Assembly (NCBI GenBank): GCA_023376005.1 | Contig: CM042145.1 | Coordinates: 18,221,154 to 18,285,153 of the forward strand | From: Doryteuthis pealeii | Taxonomy: Eukaryota > Mollusca > Cephalopoda > Myopsida > Loliginidae | DNA length: 64,000 nt | Reading direction: 5' to 3' | In this document: positions 1 to 14,100 of the stretch, one piece after another | Layout of the letters: each line of letters starts with the position of its first letter | How positions within the stretch are numbered: position 1 is the stretch's first letter | Made by a program: the position numbers and the translations under genes | The notes under the pieces: generated by a model | Databases searched by the model: none | Seen by the model: only the letters and a program-made list of their open reading frames with translations | What the model was told of the DNA's origin: nothing

Positions 1-250
1 CTACGGGCTCCAGTTTAGAAATACATACCTACATTTTTTTATGTTCAAGGTGGTAGCAAAATGTATTGAAACTCAATGGATAGATGGATGAATGAATTTT
101 AATTGTATATCAACCCGTCTATGGTTATTTTATGCCTAGAGGTTAGGGAATCATGTTCATTGTACATTCATATTTAGATTTTTTTTGTGTAGTTTATAAG
201 AATTTTTTTTTTTTTTTTTTTTCACAGTTCTATCAAATATGAATTTCTGA

Positions 251-475
251 AACAGATCTATTTTACCCTAACAGGTACTACCATTTCAGGTCAAAGTCAA
301 CTTGGGAGTAATGGCAATGAAGAGGTACTCCACACTCATCAAATCTCCAGAGCTAGGACCCACACATTTTAGCGACATAACCAGTATATCATTTTTTTTG
401 TGAGGATAGAGGTCTTACCCCTTAACAGGGGAATACACTCAGTATATTCAGACTCTGCTAACAGGGGAAAAAAAT
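251..475 (+). repeat. Dispersed repeat, ACAGGTACTACCA family, diverged copy
   Basis: Shares the CTAACAGGTACTACCA, GAGTAATGGCAATGA and CCAGAGCT blocks with copies at 3110, 11975, 12390, 22488 and 47960, and the downstream TCTTACCCCT block with 22850-22920. No coding content recognised. Confidence 0.6.
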
Positions 476-570
476 TGACTTTATATTCCAAAGATGAGAA
501 TAGAACCAAAAATATTCTTAAAGAATAATTTTTTAAATCTAAGATAATTATCTATATATATTTTATTATT

Positions 571-809
571 GGTAATCTGAACATTAGCTACATAAATGAG
601 AGTAATCTCCCAAATTTCACTTTGAGGAAGCCGTTTGTTTTGGTCGGCCATTTTCATTTCACCATAAATCTAAACTGAAAATACGAATTTGTTCGAATCA
701 ATACAACTGCATGTTTTAATTAAGTTCATTTCAAATAATGCGCAAACGCAAAAAGTGAAACGAACAAGGGGAGGTTACTCTCATTTATGTAGCTAATGTT
801 CAGATTACC
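571..809. mobile_element. Inverted-repeat MITE, GGTAATCTGAACATTAGC family (copy 1)
   Basis: Terminal inverted repeats start GGTAATCTGAACATTAGC and extend about 45 bp; the interior is also partly self-complementary. Flanks both read TTATT. The family is better seen at 63268-63641, where an exact 8-bp target duplication points to a hAT-like element. Confidence 0.8.
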
Positions 810-1539
810 TTATTTACATTTGAAATTCTTAAAAAATTGTTAAGATCAAATTTAAGAAAGTATGAAATTTTTTTCTTCAAACCAATAAAAAGGAACTAAT
901 GTAATATTACCCCTTAATAAAGACCTTTGGGTTCTTCTTTTTTTGTCCATAGTAACTTGTGTCAAAGCAAAAAGTCAAACACCAACCGTTTTTCCATTTG
1001 CCAGTATAAAGTTTATTTTTGCCATCGATTGCAAACTGGTTGTAATAAGTAATTGAGAGTTACCTGCCCTATTTTATGATTACCTCCCTTTGGAGAACTC
1101 TCTAGTGAATACTAGACTATATAAACTCTCAATAAGTGTACCAATTATTCTAAGTAAAATAAAGCTTTCCAAAGTCTATCGGTGTTATCATTTGTCATTA
1201 CACTGGTAGTAATAGTTGACCACATAGAGGAAGATAGAAAGAAAGATCAAAGAAACAAAACAATGCTTAACTAGTGTCACTGTTTACACAAGTAGGAAAA
1301 AAAAAGACAGAAAGAAAAAGCACATTAAGTTGATGATTTGGGGTGCCTATTGGATACTTGATCCGCATTTTTTAACGGAATGATTTCTAAACAATCGTTT
1401 CATATTAACAAAATTTCTATTGTTTGCATCTGATCTAAAAACCCAAATTACAAATAGGATTTTGTAACTTGGTTTCAAGTTCAATGTTCAATTTAAAAAA
1501 TAATAAAATTTTTAATTAATTATTAAAACTAAAAGAGAA

Positions 1540-1900
1540 AAAAAAAAAAAAAAAAAAGCCCTCTAGGCAATGTAAAAATTAATTTTCAAAAGATAAAAAT
1601 TCAATGTTAGAGGGTTTGTATCATAAGTAAGTAAAAATCAAATTTAATAAAGGGGTAAAAAAAATAAAACCATTTGAAATGGAAACTTAGTTCTGATAAC
1701 TTTAAATATATATTAAAATAAAACTATATATAATACTAGGCATGTATTTAACAAAACTGGTTTTAAAAAACATGAGGACCGTCTAAGGTTGCATACTCAA
1801 ATTTTTAGCATATTTATTCTGTTATGACAATTTTGGGTAATGTGACATAAGCAGTGACATAGTTTCTGTTACAGACAAATAGAGACCTAATCTCCATTAT
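1540..1900 (+). repeat. Dispersed element (copy 1 of 3, about 390 bp)
   Basis: Begins with an A-rich run and a GCCCTCTAGGCAATGTA block and ends CTAATCTCCATTATTAATA. Copies at 26620-27000 (+) and 9531-9920 (-) share the interior (TGACGTAAGCAGTGACGTA-like, ATGAGGACNGTCTAA). Probably a non-autonomous transposon; class not assigned. Confidence 0.65.
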
Positions 1901-1938
1901 TAATAGATAATCAACTGAGATAATTATTTTCCACTTAC

Positions 1939-2180
1939 TCTGGAAATGTCCTTAGACATGGCACGTAACAGATTATCATTGAAGTGCCGCCTTTGTAGTA
2001 ACGGGTGATTAGCAGTTTTACGCAGCTGCATCAACATACACTGACGTGTGTTATTTTCTTGGTTGTTATCCTTCACAGCTTGGTAAATTTATGAATCAAG
2101 TTTTCATATTGTTCTTGTTGATCAGGTATCATCTGGCAATAGAGAACTTCTTCCTGTTTCTTTGGCATCTGTTTTAGCAC
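1939..2180 (-). CDS. SMARCAD1: SMARCAD1 exon 15, with a one-base deletion
   Basis: Acceptor TCTTTCAG; donor GTAAGTGG at 1938. Encodes [17 protein letters not shown], then [14 protein letters not shown]. The frame then hits a stop (near 2080). Adding one base (AA to AAA in a short A run) restores [20 protein letters not shown] and KTANHPLL, the expected continuation (human MMQLRKMANHPLL), and a 243-bp phase-0 exon. It is the last exon visible. Confidence 0.88.
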
Positions 2181-5100
2181 CTGAAAGAAAACAAATAACA
2201 AATAAAATAAAGAACATACAAGGTGTGTCATAAGAGTATAAGATTGAAACTGTATTTACAAGATATAGAAATAAAGAATGAATGGAACCTTTTTATTTAG
2301 GGGGGGGGCAGAATACAAGGTGTGTCAAGAGTATAGAGATTGAAGCAGTATTTAACAAGATAAAAATAAAGAATGAATGGAACGTTTTTTTTGGGGGTTT
2401 TTTTTCCAGAATATAAGGTGTCTCATAAGAGTATAGAGATTGAAACTGTATTTACAAGATATAGAAATAAAGAATGAATGGAACCTTTTTATTTTTGGGG
2501 GGGGGGCAGAATACAAGGTGTGTCAAGAGTATAGAGATTGAAGCAGTATTTAACAAGATAAAAATAAAGAATGAATGGAACATTTTTGTGGGTTTTTTTT
2601 TCCAGAATATAAGGTGTCTCATAAGAGTATAGAGATTGAAATTGTATTTACAAGATATAGAAATAAAGAATGAATGGAACCTTTTTATTTTTTTTGGGGG
2701 GGGGGGGCAGAATACAAGGTGTGTCAAGAGTATAGAGATTGAAGCGGTGTTTAACAAGATAGAAATAAAGAATGAATGGAACATTTTTATTCATTTTTGG
2801 GGGGAGGGGCAGAATACAAGGTGTGTAATAAAGTATCGAGATTGAAGCTGCATTTAACAAAATAGAAATGAAGAGTGAATGGAACTTTTTGTTTTGTTTT
2901 GTTTTTTTTCTTCAGAATACAAGGTGTGTCAAAAGGTATTAAAATATCTTGATACTTTTTGACACACCTGTACAGCAGCTTTATTCTTCCCTTCTTTCAC
3001 AATTAGTTCTAAATCAGTGGTTCCCAAAGTGGGGTGGTACCACCTCCTTATTCATTCTTGATAGGTACTCAATTTTTTTTTTTAACATTTCTTTAAACTC
3101 ATTTTGTTCTATTTACCCCATAGATGGGGCCCTAACAGGTACTACCACTCTTGGTCAGAGTGGACCAGAGAGTAATGGCAATGAAAGAGTACTACACACT
3201 CCCCAGAGCTCCAAAATTAAAACTTCACCATTAGATGCAGTTTAACATCAGCTCGTAACGGTTATACTATGCCTCAATGTTAGGGAATCGTATTCATATT
3301 TATATTTTTTGGTTAGTGGTTCTTAAGGTGGGTGTATGTTTTATTATTTTATTTTTTTTTTTTTGGTAATCTGAACATTAGCTACATAAATGAGAGTAAC
3401 CACCCCTTGTTTCTTTCACTTTGAGGAAGCTGTGTGTTGTGTTTTGTTTTGTAAAAACACAGATTTTTCGACAAATTATGCATACCTATACTTTTCTAAT
3501 ATACATGTACTCTCATAGAAATATTAACATTTTTTTTTTTTTAAATCGATTTAAAAATGTTAACACCCTTATAGGAATACCTTTAATATATTTTCAAACA
3601 GTCTCCACATGTTCACCATCCCTGTCAACATATGTTTAGAATCTCCCACAGGCGATTTTAAAAAATAGCTTTTTGATTTAGTGTGTCCAGGGACGCACAT
3701 ATTTGCTTTGAAGGAGTCCCCGGGAAAATTTATGGGTCCCAACTAAAGCTGTCTAACTCCTACCTTGTAACCTATCCTGTGTAATTCATTTCTAAGAAAC
3801 TATTGAAATGTATTTACAGTTAGCTTGAAATGATGAGGGAAGAAAAAAAGAAAAACACTGGGATGCATGGATAGGATTTTTATGTGTCAGGGACGTAGGA
3901 TGTGTACATATCAGCATCTGTGAAGTAATCTAATGATAAAAACTTGTTGATGTGGATTGTTGAGGGATGGTGGGTTGCATAATATCAGAGGCAGAGCTAA
4001 AGTCTTAACAACTGTCAACAAAAGCTACAAAAACATTATTGGATTTATCTCCTCCCCTTTTACTTACCTGGCATTTCAGTCGTCGTAAAACAAAAGGACG
4101 CATAATCTTCTTGGCATGGGTGATTCGCTCCATTTCATAATTGCTACGTTTATCATCAGAAGATTTCTAAGAAAATGTTTAAAAAAAAAAAAAAAAAAGA
4201 AATGATTAAAAAAATAAATAAAAAGATGATTTTTTTTAAACAAGTGATTGACAAACAATTGCTAGCAATAGATAAGCAAAATAATTTTTTTTTTAAATAA
4301 AAAAAAAATTTTTTTTTTTTTTTTTTTTTTTTTAGATGGATGATTTAATGGAATAGCAACTCCTGCAGAAAAAGAGTTTAAAATGATTGTCAATTATCAA
4401 ATAGTTGTTTATCTTATAAATAGACTTATATACAAAACCAAAGGCATGACACGTGGTGTAATGGTTAGAAAGCTAGATTACGGAGTTTGATTCTCATTGG
4501 GCACCCCATAATTCTGGCCTTGTGCCACATCTAAGCTAAGCTTAGTAAATAACTATATACAAAGCTAAATTCACTAAAACATACAATGGCTTACAAAATT
4601 AATATGATAGCCATAACTCTACAGCAAACTATTCTAATCATGTCTTTTTCAGTGGTGTTTGTTCATAAATGATTGTGTATTTCAATTTTAACTTGTACAT
4701 GATAAAAAGATAATCTTGCAGATAAATTATTATTGAATGACGAGTTGGATCCTCACAGGATGCCCCATTAAAATCCTTATGTAAACAGGCCTTGCATTGA
4801 TCCAGCCACTCTGACAGAAAAATTAATGTCTCCTATCTAAAATATTAAATGAAAAAAAAAAAAAAAAAATCTGTGCTGTTATCATTTAAATTTTATTTTT
4901 CTTCAAATATAAATCAAATCTTCAATATTTTTACTCAAAAAGCAAGATCTGGTGATTGTGTATATATATTTACTTTGTCATTAATTATTTTATTTTCATA
5001 ATTTCCTCCGGACGTACATACACACAAACTGCCCTTTATATATAGACTAGTCACAGCTACCTGGCATCGACTGGGTAAAGGTTTTTTTTTTTTAGATTAG

Positions 5101-8100
5101 TCCTGCAGATCCATTATTACTGAATTGTGAGTTGAATCCTCATGGGATGCCACATTTAAATCCCTATGTAAAAAAATAGACCTTGCATTGATCCAGCTAC
5201 TCTGAAAAGAAATGTTAATATCTACTATCTAAAATATTAAATTAAAAAAAAAAATCCATGCTGTTATCATTTAAATTTTATTTTTTAATTATCTTCACGA
5301 ATATAAATCAAATCTCTATTATTTTTGCTCAAGAACCAAGCCCTGGTGATATTTAATGTGTATATATATTTACTTTGTCGTTAATTGTTTTATTTTGAAG
5401 TTTCCTCTGGACATACATATACACACAACTACCCTTGATAGATAGATGAAATACTTACAGTGATTAGTGTGAAAGTTCTCTTGAGTTGTTCAGTTTTTCC
5501 AACAAACATTTCGGGCATCACAAAACAAAGAAGAGAGACAAGTTCAAGAAGATTGTTTTGCAAGGGAGTTCCAGTTAACAGCAATCTTCTATCAGCCTAC
5601 AAAAAAAAGATAAATAAATAAAAAGGATTTTACTTGTTTTGTTGTTTAACAGTTTTAGAAGAGTAAAAAAAAGTCCTAAGGGTGGCTTAAAGTCGGAATC
5701 AGCCAAACGGCGAGGTGTTTATCCCCTTTTCACTAGCGCTAGACCAAGGAGATTGTTTTTTAGCATCTGAGGTGGAGTGTTACACCTACCACAATGAAAC
5801 TTGAGGTTCCCAGCCAAACACTCTACCGACTGAGCTAAAGTGGCCTTTAGAAGTGTAGGATGAATTTAATAATAGATGGAAATTTAGTCAATGCTAAAAC
5901 GTTTTCGTTATTTTTATAAAAACCTTCATCAGGACAAGATGTAGCATAACTAGAGTTAAATTTTTCAAAAGGAAAAAAAAAAGAAAAAAGAAAGTAGAGA
6001 AAAAAAAAAGAAAACAAAGACAAGAAAAGAAAGAAAAAAAAAGAAAGAAGAAAAAGAAAAGAAAGAAAGAAAGAAAGAAGAAGAAAAAAGAAAGAAAAAA
6101 AAGAAAAAAAAGAAAAGAAAGAAAGAAGAAAAAGAAAGAAAAGAAAGAAAGAAAGAAAGAAAGAAAGAAAAAGAAAGAAAAAGAAAGAAGAAAAAAAGAA
6201 AAAGAAAAAGAAAGAAAAAGAAAGAAAGAAGAAAGAAAGAAGAAAAAAAAAGAAAGAAGAAAAAAGAAAGAAAGAAGAAAAAGAAAGAAAAAGAAAAAAG
6301 AAAAAAAGAAAAAAGAAAAAGAAAGAAAGAAAAAAGAAAGAAGAAAAAAAAACAAAGAAAACAAAAAATTAATTTTGAAAAATTTTAAACTAGGAGATAT
6401 TCTCAGAATTTCTAGCCTGCATTGTTTTGTGTAATTTCAAAAAGAATCCATTTACATAGAAAGCATCACTTATTTGTAAACTGAAAGTCTTACCTGAATT
6501 TTCATCAAGTTTTGATACCTTAAAGATGACATATTCTTTAACATGTGGCCTTCATCAAATACAGCATAATGAAATTGAGTCTTTTTAAAAAGAACTCTGT
6601 CTTCTATACAACCTGTGGCCATATTATAACTGGAAAGAGAAAGATGTATTGAGTAAAAATATTTTGTAAATACAATGCTTTTTTTTTTAATACTCAGAAT
6701 CATTTTTGAAACCTATAATCCGAGTTGAAGTTAAACACATACTTTTAAAGAGGAAAACAATTATTTCAAGGAACAAAATTGATAAGTAAAAATGATAACT
6801 TGGAAAAGAACAGAGTAAGATGATTGACAAGATTTTAACCCTTTGCTTACCTCAACTCTGATTGGACAGAGCCAACGTGAGAAAGTCAGTTTAGAATATT
6901 ATTTTTTTGACTGGGCACTGAAATGGATGGAGGCAAGATGGCTGTCTCCCGTTAGAGGCAAATTCTCAACACATGTTTGTCTTGATTTGGGTTTATGACA
7001 ATAAAATATAGAGCTCTAAAGTAAAGCAACATCGTCTTGTGTTCGTTAATCAAAACTTAACGACCATGACATGAAAAAGGCCAACAAGAAATCCCAAGAC
7101 AAGAACAGAGATTATCAACAACCCAGATCAAAATAGCAGCCCAAGACCAGAAAAAGAATCAACAGATACAGAGACCAATCCAGATCAAGATAGAAGATAG
7201 CAGAGGCAGCTTAGAAAAGAAGAAGAAGAAGTATATAATACAAGATAAGTATGTAAATTCAAAAGTACAGTATACAACAGTTAAACTTACGTTGTGAGAA
7301 TTATATTGATATCATGATCTTCATATTTGAGAAGGTGTCGAGCAGTTTGTCTTTCTTCTTGGGAGCCATAGTACATGAGAACATTGAAGGCAGGACACCA
7401 TCGCTGGATTTCATTCATCCAATTGTCTACAATTGTAGAAAGTTAGCAATTGTTCAATATAACAAAAAGGCATATTTTTAAAAGATTTAAAACAAAATTT
7501 AAAAAATGAAAAAAGGGAGAAAACTCCTTTCAGGATATAAAAATAATCAGAGAGAAGGTCTATTATTTAATTTCTTTATCTAGAACAAAACAAAAATTTA
7601 AGTAGTTAAAATCCAATGCTGGACTTTACACTTAAAAAAAATCCATAAGATGAATTTAAAGGATTCAAGTTTTAGAATTAGATTCAGATTCCATAAGTAA
7701 ATGTGCAGTGTTGATTTTTAATGTATTATTCATTGTATTAAAATAAAAAAAAAACGTATATATTCTAAGTTATTCAAGAAAATTAAAACTTTAGAAATCA
7801 TTGCCAAAATTAATAATAATAAAAATAGTTGCCTGAGCTTGGCAAATATATATGAAGTCGATCAATAAGTCTATAACTTAACACAATTACTCTCTAAATT
7901 TTTATCTGAAATTTTCACTGTATAATATTCAATAGAATTCAATGCATTGAAAAGGAAAGAGATTGTATTGAAAAATAGTTGTGTTAAAGTTATTTCCCTT
8001 GAATTAATAAACTGGGTGTAAAAACTTATGGGCAATTCTCTATATACAATAAGTATACTTACTCCCTAACAATTACTTAAAATAATCAAAGATGGAATCT

Positions 8101-11100
8101 TACCAATTGTTGATGATGGCACAATGATTACATGAGGGCCAGTTTCACCTTGTTCTAATAAATAGGCAAGAAAGGCAATGGCTGGACTGTTTTTCCAAGA
8201 CCCTGGAAGAAAAGAAAGAAAATCAAATTAAAAGATATACAGAAAATTTTTAAATAACGGTTATATTTGTAATTATTATCTATAGTGATTTAGTGAAATT
8301 AAATCCATGAATAAATTTATTATAAAAAGGTAGATTATCTATATATTAATACACTTGTACCTTTGTGTGTGTCACACCTTGTCGTTGCCTCAGTTGAATA
8401 ATGAACCATTCTATTTTGATTGTGAAAAAGGAAAGGAAAGAAGAACATGCTACACATCAGAAGAGAGGGAGGGAAAAGGATAGAGAGAGAGAGAGAAAAA
8501 GGATAGAGAGAGAGGGGAAAAGGATAGGATAGAGAGAGAGGGGAAAAGGATAGAGAGAGAGGATATAGAGAGAGAGAGAGGGGAAAAGGATAGAGAGAGA
8601 GGGGGAAAAGGATAGAGAGAGGGGGAAAAGGATAGAGAGAGAGAGAGGGGAAAAGGATAGAGAGAGAGAGAGAGGGGAAAAGGATAGAGAGAGAGAGAGA
8701 GGGAAAAGGATAGAGAGAGAGAGAGGGGAAAAGGATAGAGAGAAATTAAAAGGGAAGAATGAAGGAGACAATGCACAAGTTTCACCTTAATCTAGTTTAA
8801 TATGTAGAGCAATCTAATCCTTAAGAAAAAAGAAAGAAAACCAAAAAGAAAAGAAAAAACCAAATGCCCAAGAAAATTAATCTGTTGAATATGAGCTAAG
8901 ATAAATGCAATATTACCTGATGGTTATTGATTTATCTGCTCTCGACTTTGATGATCATTTATCCTAGAATCTGACAAGGTTTAATGGTGTTAACTTTTTG
9001 GTTTTCATTGTAATCTGAGAGTCTTGTCAACTTTGGGTTAACAAAATGATCAGCTTACCATTTCATCGGCAAGGATTCCATTTACTTCTTGCGAATGTAG
9101 AATTCGTAACCAGTTGAGTCCAACAAGTTGGTAGGGTTTCAATTCCATGCTGCAAAAGTAAAACACAAATAATTGGGAATTTCAGAAATTTGGTTGGGTT
9201 ATTTTATGCAGGAGTTTGGTTTCAAAGGTAGATGCAGAAAAATCATTAAGCAAGGCACAAAGGGGAGTGAGCGGAGAGGAGATTAACCTCAACAGAAAAG
9301 AGAACCAGAAAGAGGGAGAGAAAACAGCAGCCCCAGAAAGCATCAGTTTGTGTACGGTCAGTGCACCAAAGATTGTTACTCAGGGATAGGCCTGCGCAGA
9401 TGCAGATTTTTTTTTTTTTATTTATTTATTTATTGGACACTACACCATCGTCCTTAGTGGACAGATAGGTGCCAACAACAACAATAATCCTCAGTAAACA
9501 ATTATACCATCAAGTAACAATTCTTAATCTATTAATAATGGAGATTCGCTTCCGGTTTTTGTCTGTAACAAAAACTACGTCACTGCTTACGTCACTATAC
9601 CCGAAATCATCATAACATAGAATAAATACACTCAAAATTTGAGCATGCAGCATTAGATAGTCCTCATTGTTTTTTAAAACAAGTTTTAATAATACATCCC
9701 CAGTATCATATATTTATATATAGTTTGTTTTATTTTAATAGATATTCAAAGTTAATAGAACTTAGTTTCGATTTCAAATTATTTTATTTTTTTTTACTCC
9801 TTTAATAAATTTGATGATTTCATGATTTATGATTCAAACTCTCCGACATTTAATTTTTAACTTCCACCTCCTCAAGCAATATCTTTCAAAAATTATTTTT
9901 ACATCGCCCAGAGGGTGTTTTTTTTTAAATTTTGCTAGTATAAATAATATGCACACAGTTATATAGTTTCAATTATTCTTATCAAATACTAATAATTTTC
10001 TAACAGAACTATTTAACTCATAGATGGAATGTAACACGGCAGTGTATGTGTGCGTGTGTATATGTGTGCATGTATACATGTTGGATTATGAAAATTGAGA
10101 CATTAAGGTATTAAGTTAGGAAATCATAAAAAGCGGATGTGTGTGTGTGTGTGTGTGTGTAAACTATAAAAAGAAAATAGTAAGAATATATTTGTGTATG
10201 TGCATACATATGTATATACATTTATAAGTATGTTTAAGTGTATGCATACCTGTGTGTATGTGTGTGCGCGTGATGTGGAAGGGCGGACTGGGCCTGGTCA
10301 ACAGAAGTTTATAAAAGCCATCAAACTCGAAACTCAAAAGGGCCAAGTTCTAGATGAGACACAATTGTTATATACCATCACTGGACCCAACACAGAACAC
10401 TTGTATATATAAAAATATAGAATTATATTTTTATTCTTTGTGTGTAGACTGAGAGTCATCGGCAGAGAATGCACATACACAGGAGCCTTCAGGAGTTCTG
10501 ACTGCAAGCAATCTCAATCTCTATCTGCTCAACCCAGATTTCTAAGGGCTTTTTATAATTCTTCAACTCAACAGGGTCACACCTCTTTGATCGTGACACC
10601 TACACAGTTTTCCTGTAGACACACCCCCTCGCCCATGCAGCCTGTTTTCATTAGTTATAGGCTACACCTACACATTTTCTGTGCCTACGCAGTGTCAATG
10701 TACACCTGCATTTTCCAGGTGTCAAAGGTCAGTTCAATGCGTTCCAGGCAATATCCTGTTTTTGTTTTCAGGCCAATGTTTCACATTCACCCATTTCCTG
10801 CATGCAGGTGTTCCCAGGTGCAAACTCATTGACCAGGTAATATATTACACAATGACAGAAAAATAATTCTAATGTCCGCATTTCTAAGAGAAAGTCAAAG
10901 GCTATAAAAACTCAAAACTAAGGGTCACAAGTGATGAATTGGTTTTGGGTGGTTTCTGCAGCACTCACTGGATGTGCATTTGCTTGGAATTCTTTCAAAG
11001 GAAGTGAAAAGAAAAAGCTAAGCAAGTTGTTTGCTCACGAATTAAAATTAATTAAGTTCAAAGTAGTAACATAATGAGCAACATTTTTTTAAATAAAAAA

Positions 11101-14100
11101 AAGCAAGATAATATTATATGTAATTTATTTTAATACACTTTAAACAAATAAATTTTGCTTAAAAATGACAAAGTGAAGATTTATGATGTACTTAAAACAA
11201 ACACTTTTATAACAATTTAAAAAATTTTTTTTAAGTTTCTTCTTAGAAATTATTAACAAAAACATTAAATATACTATGTACAGAAAAAATCTGGCGTTTT
11301 TGTTTACATAAGTCAGCAAAAAATGCTAAAAAATGTAGAGGCCGAGCTTAATATAAAAATTTTAAAAAATTACCAAAAATCAGGGAATTATCTGATTTTA
11401 ATAAAATTTTCAGTGTTGACTTATTAATCAATGAATTTTTTTTTTTAAATTACTGATTCGTTTCAATCGAACTGATTCAATGGAAATAAATCAAAATTCT
11501 TTAAAATAAATATTACCATCTGCGCCACCCATACAAACCTTGAGAAAACAATTTATATACCTAATTAATAGATAAAATTCATTTAAAATATGAAACTCCT
11601 AATTTTAAGTTTTAAATTTCATATTTCTAAATTCTAAAAACAAATACTTATTCAATAAGAAGCCTACATTAGTATTATTATCTAAAAAATTTTTTTTGAG
11701 AAAACTTAAATTGAAAAGTCAGCCTTTTAGACAGAACAAATATTGATATATAATTTTTTTCAAATGTTCTAAAAGCCAATTATATACAAAAACAACAGAG
11801 TAAAAAAAAAAATTTTTTTTAATCTCATTTTTTTTTAAGTTCTTTTTTTACATTGATTGTTTGTTTGTTTTGTTTTACGGCATATCAACCTCAGTGGGTC
11901 ATTTAATGCCGATAAAGTTTTGAAATAAATCAATTCTTAATGGATAATACAATTTTTTTATAAATACATTTTTCTATTTAACCCATAGATGGGACCCTAA
12001 CAGGTACTACCACTCCGGGTCAGAGTGGACCAGGGAGCAATGGTGATGAACGGGTGCTCCACATTCCCCAAACCTCCAGAACTGGAACCTCACCATCAGA
12101 TAGTTTAACGTCATTCCCAGGACATGTAGACCTGCAGCCACCGCCTTCTAGCACCCATATGAGAAAAAGGGGTTGGGGCTTGCCATAAGGGCAATAGGGT
12201 TGGGAAAATCATATAGGTGCTAGGCTTTTTACATTGATTAAGCAGGACTCAGATTACAATAATAATAGGACTTTATTTGAATAGAATGAGTTCTGAGGTG
12301 AACAGATAGTGAACTTTGAAATATCTCATCATAAAGGTAAAAAAACTACCACGGAAATTTGGTAGGCAAAGAGTTAAATATATCTATTTGACTCATAGAT
12401 GAGACCCTACTATTGGTACTACCACTCCAAGTGTAAACCTAGGAGTAATGACAATGAAGAAGGAACTCAACACTCCCCAAAACTGGAGCTTCACAACTGG
12501 ACACTGTATAGTGAGAGGGGAAGGGGGCTTTCTATTCAAAGACCAAACTGTCACGTTATTGGCCGAATTAATAATAATAAAAGAAGAAAAAATACACATA
12601 AATAAAGGAATTAACCCTTTATTTACATTCGGCGATGAAAGGGAGATAATTCACAAAAAAGGAGTTATTAGAATTTTGAACGTTTAAAAAAACTTAGCGT
12701 CCCAAAGATTTAACGGTCCAGCGTTTCAACAGTTGGAAAAGAAAAAGTGCCGAGTGAGGATCATCTACGCGAAACTCGCATCTTCAAAATTAATGAAGAG
12801 AAATAAAACAGAATATTCCAAATGAGAAAAAGAAACAAAAAATGATTATGAAAAATTGAAACAAACAAACAAAAAATAAGAGACTGAAACAGATAAGTAA
12901 AAGCTGAACTGTATTTTTCCAAGAAATCTCTATTTCTTGCCATCCACATATATTGGACATTTTTTATTCTCCCGCTTCTTCTTTCTATTATTTTTGATTG
13001 AACAAAACAAGGAAAAGATTATCTATGAATGAATAAATTAAAATACAAATTATAAGATATATTTTTGTTTTTACATTATTCTTTCTGTATGTTTTCTCTC
13101 AATTATTGTTGGTTTCTCAGAGGAATTAAAATCCAGCATATTACCCGCTTGAGTAGACGAACGTAACAAAACTCACCTGGAATCTAAAATTTGTGGTTGT
13201 TTAGTGATCTTCATTTCTGGCACTGCTTTCCCTTCCGCCTGAAAATCTGCAGCGTTGACCAAATAACTTGCCAAGTCTCCCATCTCTTTGGAAATCCTCT
13301 CACATTTTTTCATCAGTCGAATCACAACTTCACGCATGTGAATGACCTCTTTGCCACCAGCAATTAGACGGGATGTCAGTGCTTTAGTTGAATCTAGCTT
13401 CTCCCACTGAAGATGAAATAATAAAATTAGTTTTAAAAGCATGATGACACTCATATGGGTCATACAACAACAAGCATCAGACAGGCTGACACTTTGGGTA
13501 TCAGAAAAAAAAAAAAAAAAAAAAAAAACAATGGCCCATTCAAAATGTTACCCACTTCTTAAATATGAAAAGAATTTAAGACTTATGGTGGATAACTCAC
13601 ATTCTATTTAGAATCAAAATCAACTTAAAATTCATGAGGGCTTAGCTAATTGTTAATTAGTTTTAATAGAATGTTTAAATATTAACCAGTGATGCTGATA
13701 GCTTTTTAATTTAGTGCATACTGTGACGCATGTATTTGATTTGAAGGAGTCCCCAAGAAGTTTGATGGGTCCCAACTAAAGTTTCTTGATAAATAGCAGA
13801 GTTTTTACCTATGAACAACTAAAGCCGTCTAACCCCTACCTTGTACTCCATACAGTGTAATTCGTTTCCAAGGAAATATTGAAATGTATTTACAGTTAGC
13901 TGGAAATGGTGAGGAAGAAAAAAAAAACAGTGGGACACATGGATTTGATTTTTATGCGTCAGTGACGCAGGATGTGTACCTATCAGCATCTCTGATTAAT
14001 GGGTACCACCAAAATATGTCACGTGATCAGTTTAGGCCATATTGAAGGAAGAAGCGTAAATATTTTATAACTTTTTTTAAAAATCTCGCAAAAAAGAATA

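Larger units (their letters stand above)
1..1938. other. SMARCAD1 intron 15 (partial), repeat-rich, no exon seen
   Basis: No further SMARCAD1 exon was found by motif. The stretch holds a non-LTR tail-like palindromic segment (about 105-180), a dispersed repeat (251-475), an inverted-repeat element (571-809) and another dispersed element (about 1540-1900). The remaining helicase C exons must lie left of the window. Confidence 0.6.

Noticed and set aside
5894..6364. 156-codon open frame rich in Phe/Leu/Ser on the minus strand
   Set aside because: It is the complement of a (GAAA)n-type homopurine tract; no domain, no normal composition.
8450..8785. Two overlapping Ser/Leu/Pro/Phe repeat frames on the minus strand
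   Set aside because: Translation of a GGATAGAGAG minisatellite in an intron, open in more than one frame.
10440..10832. 130-codon frame in intron 8
   Set aside because: No recognisable domain, no splice support, on the strand opposite to the host gene.
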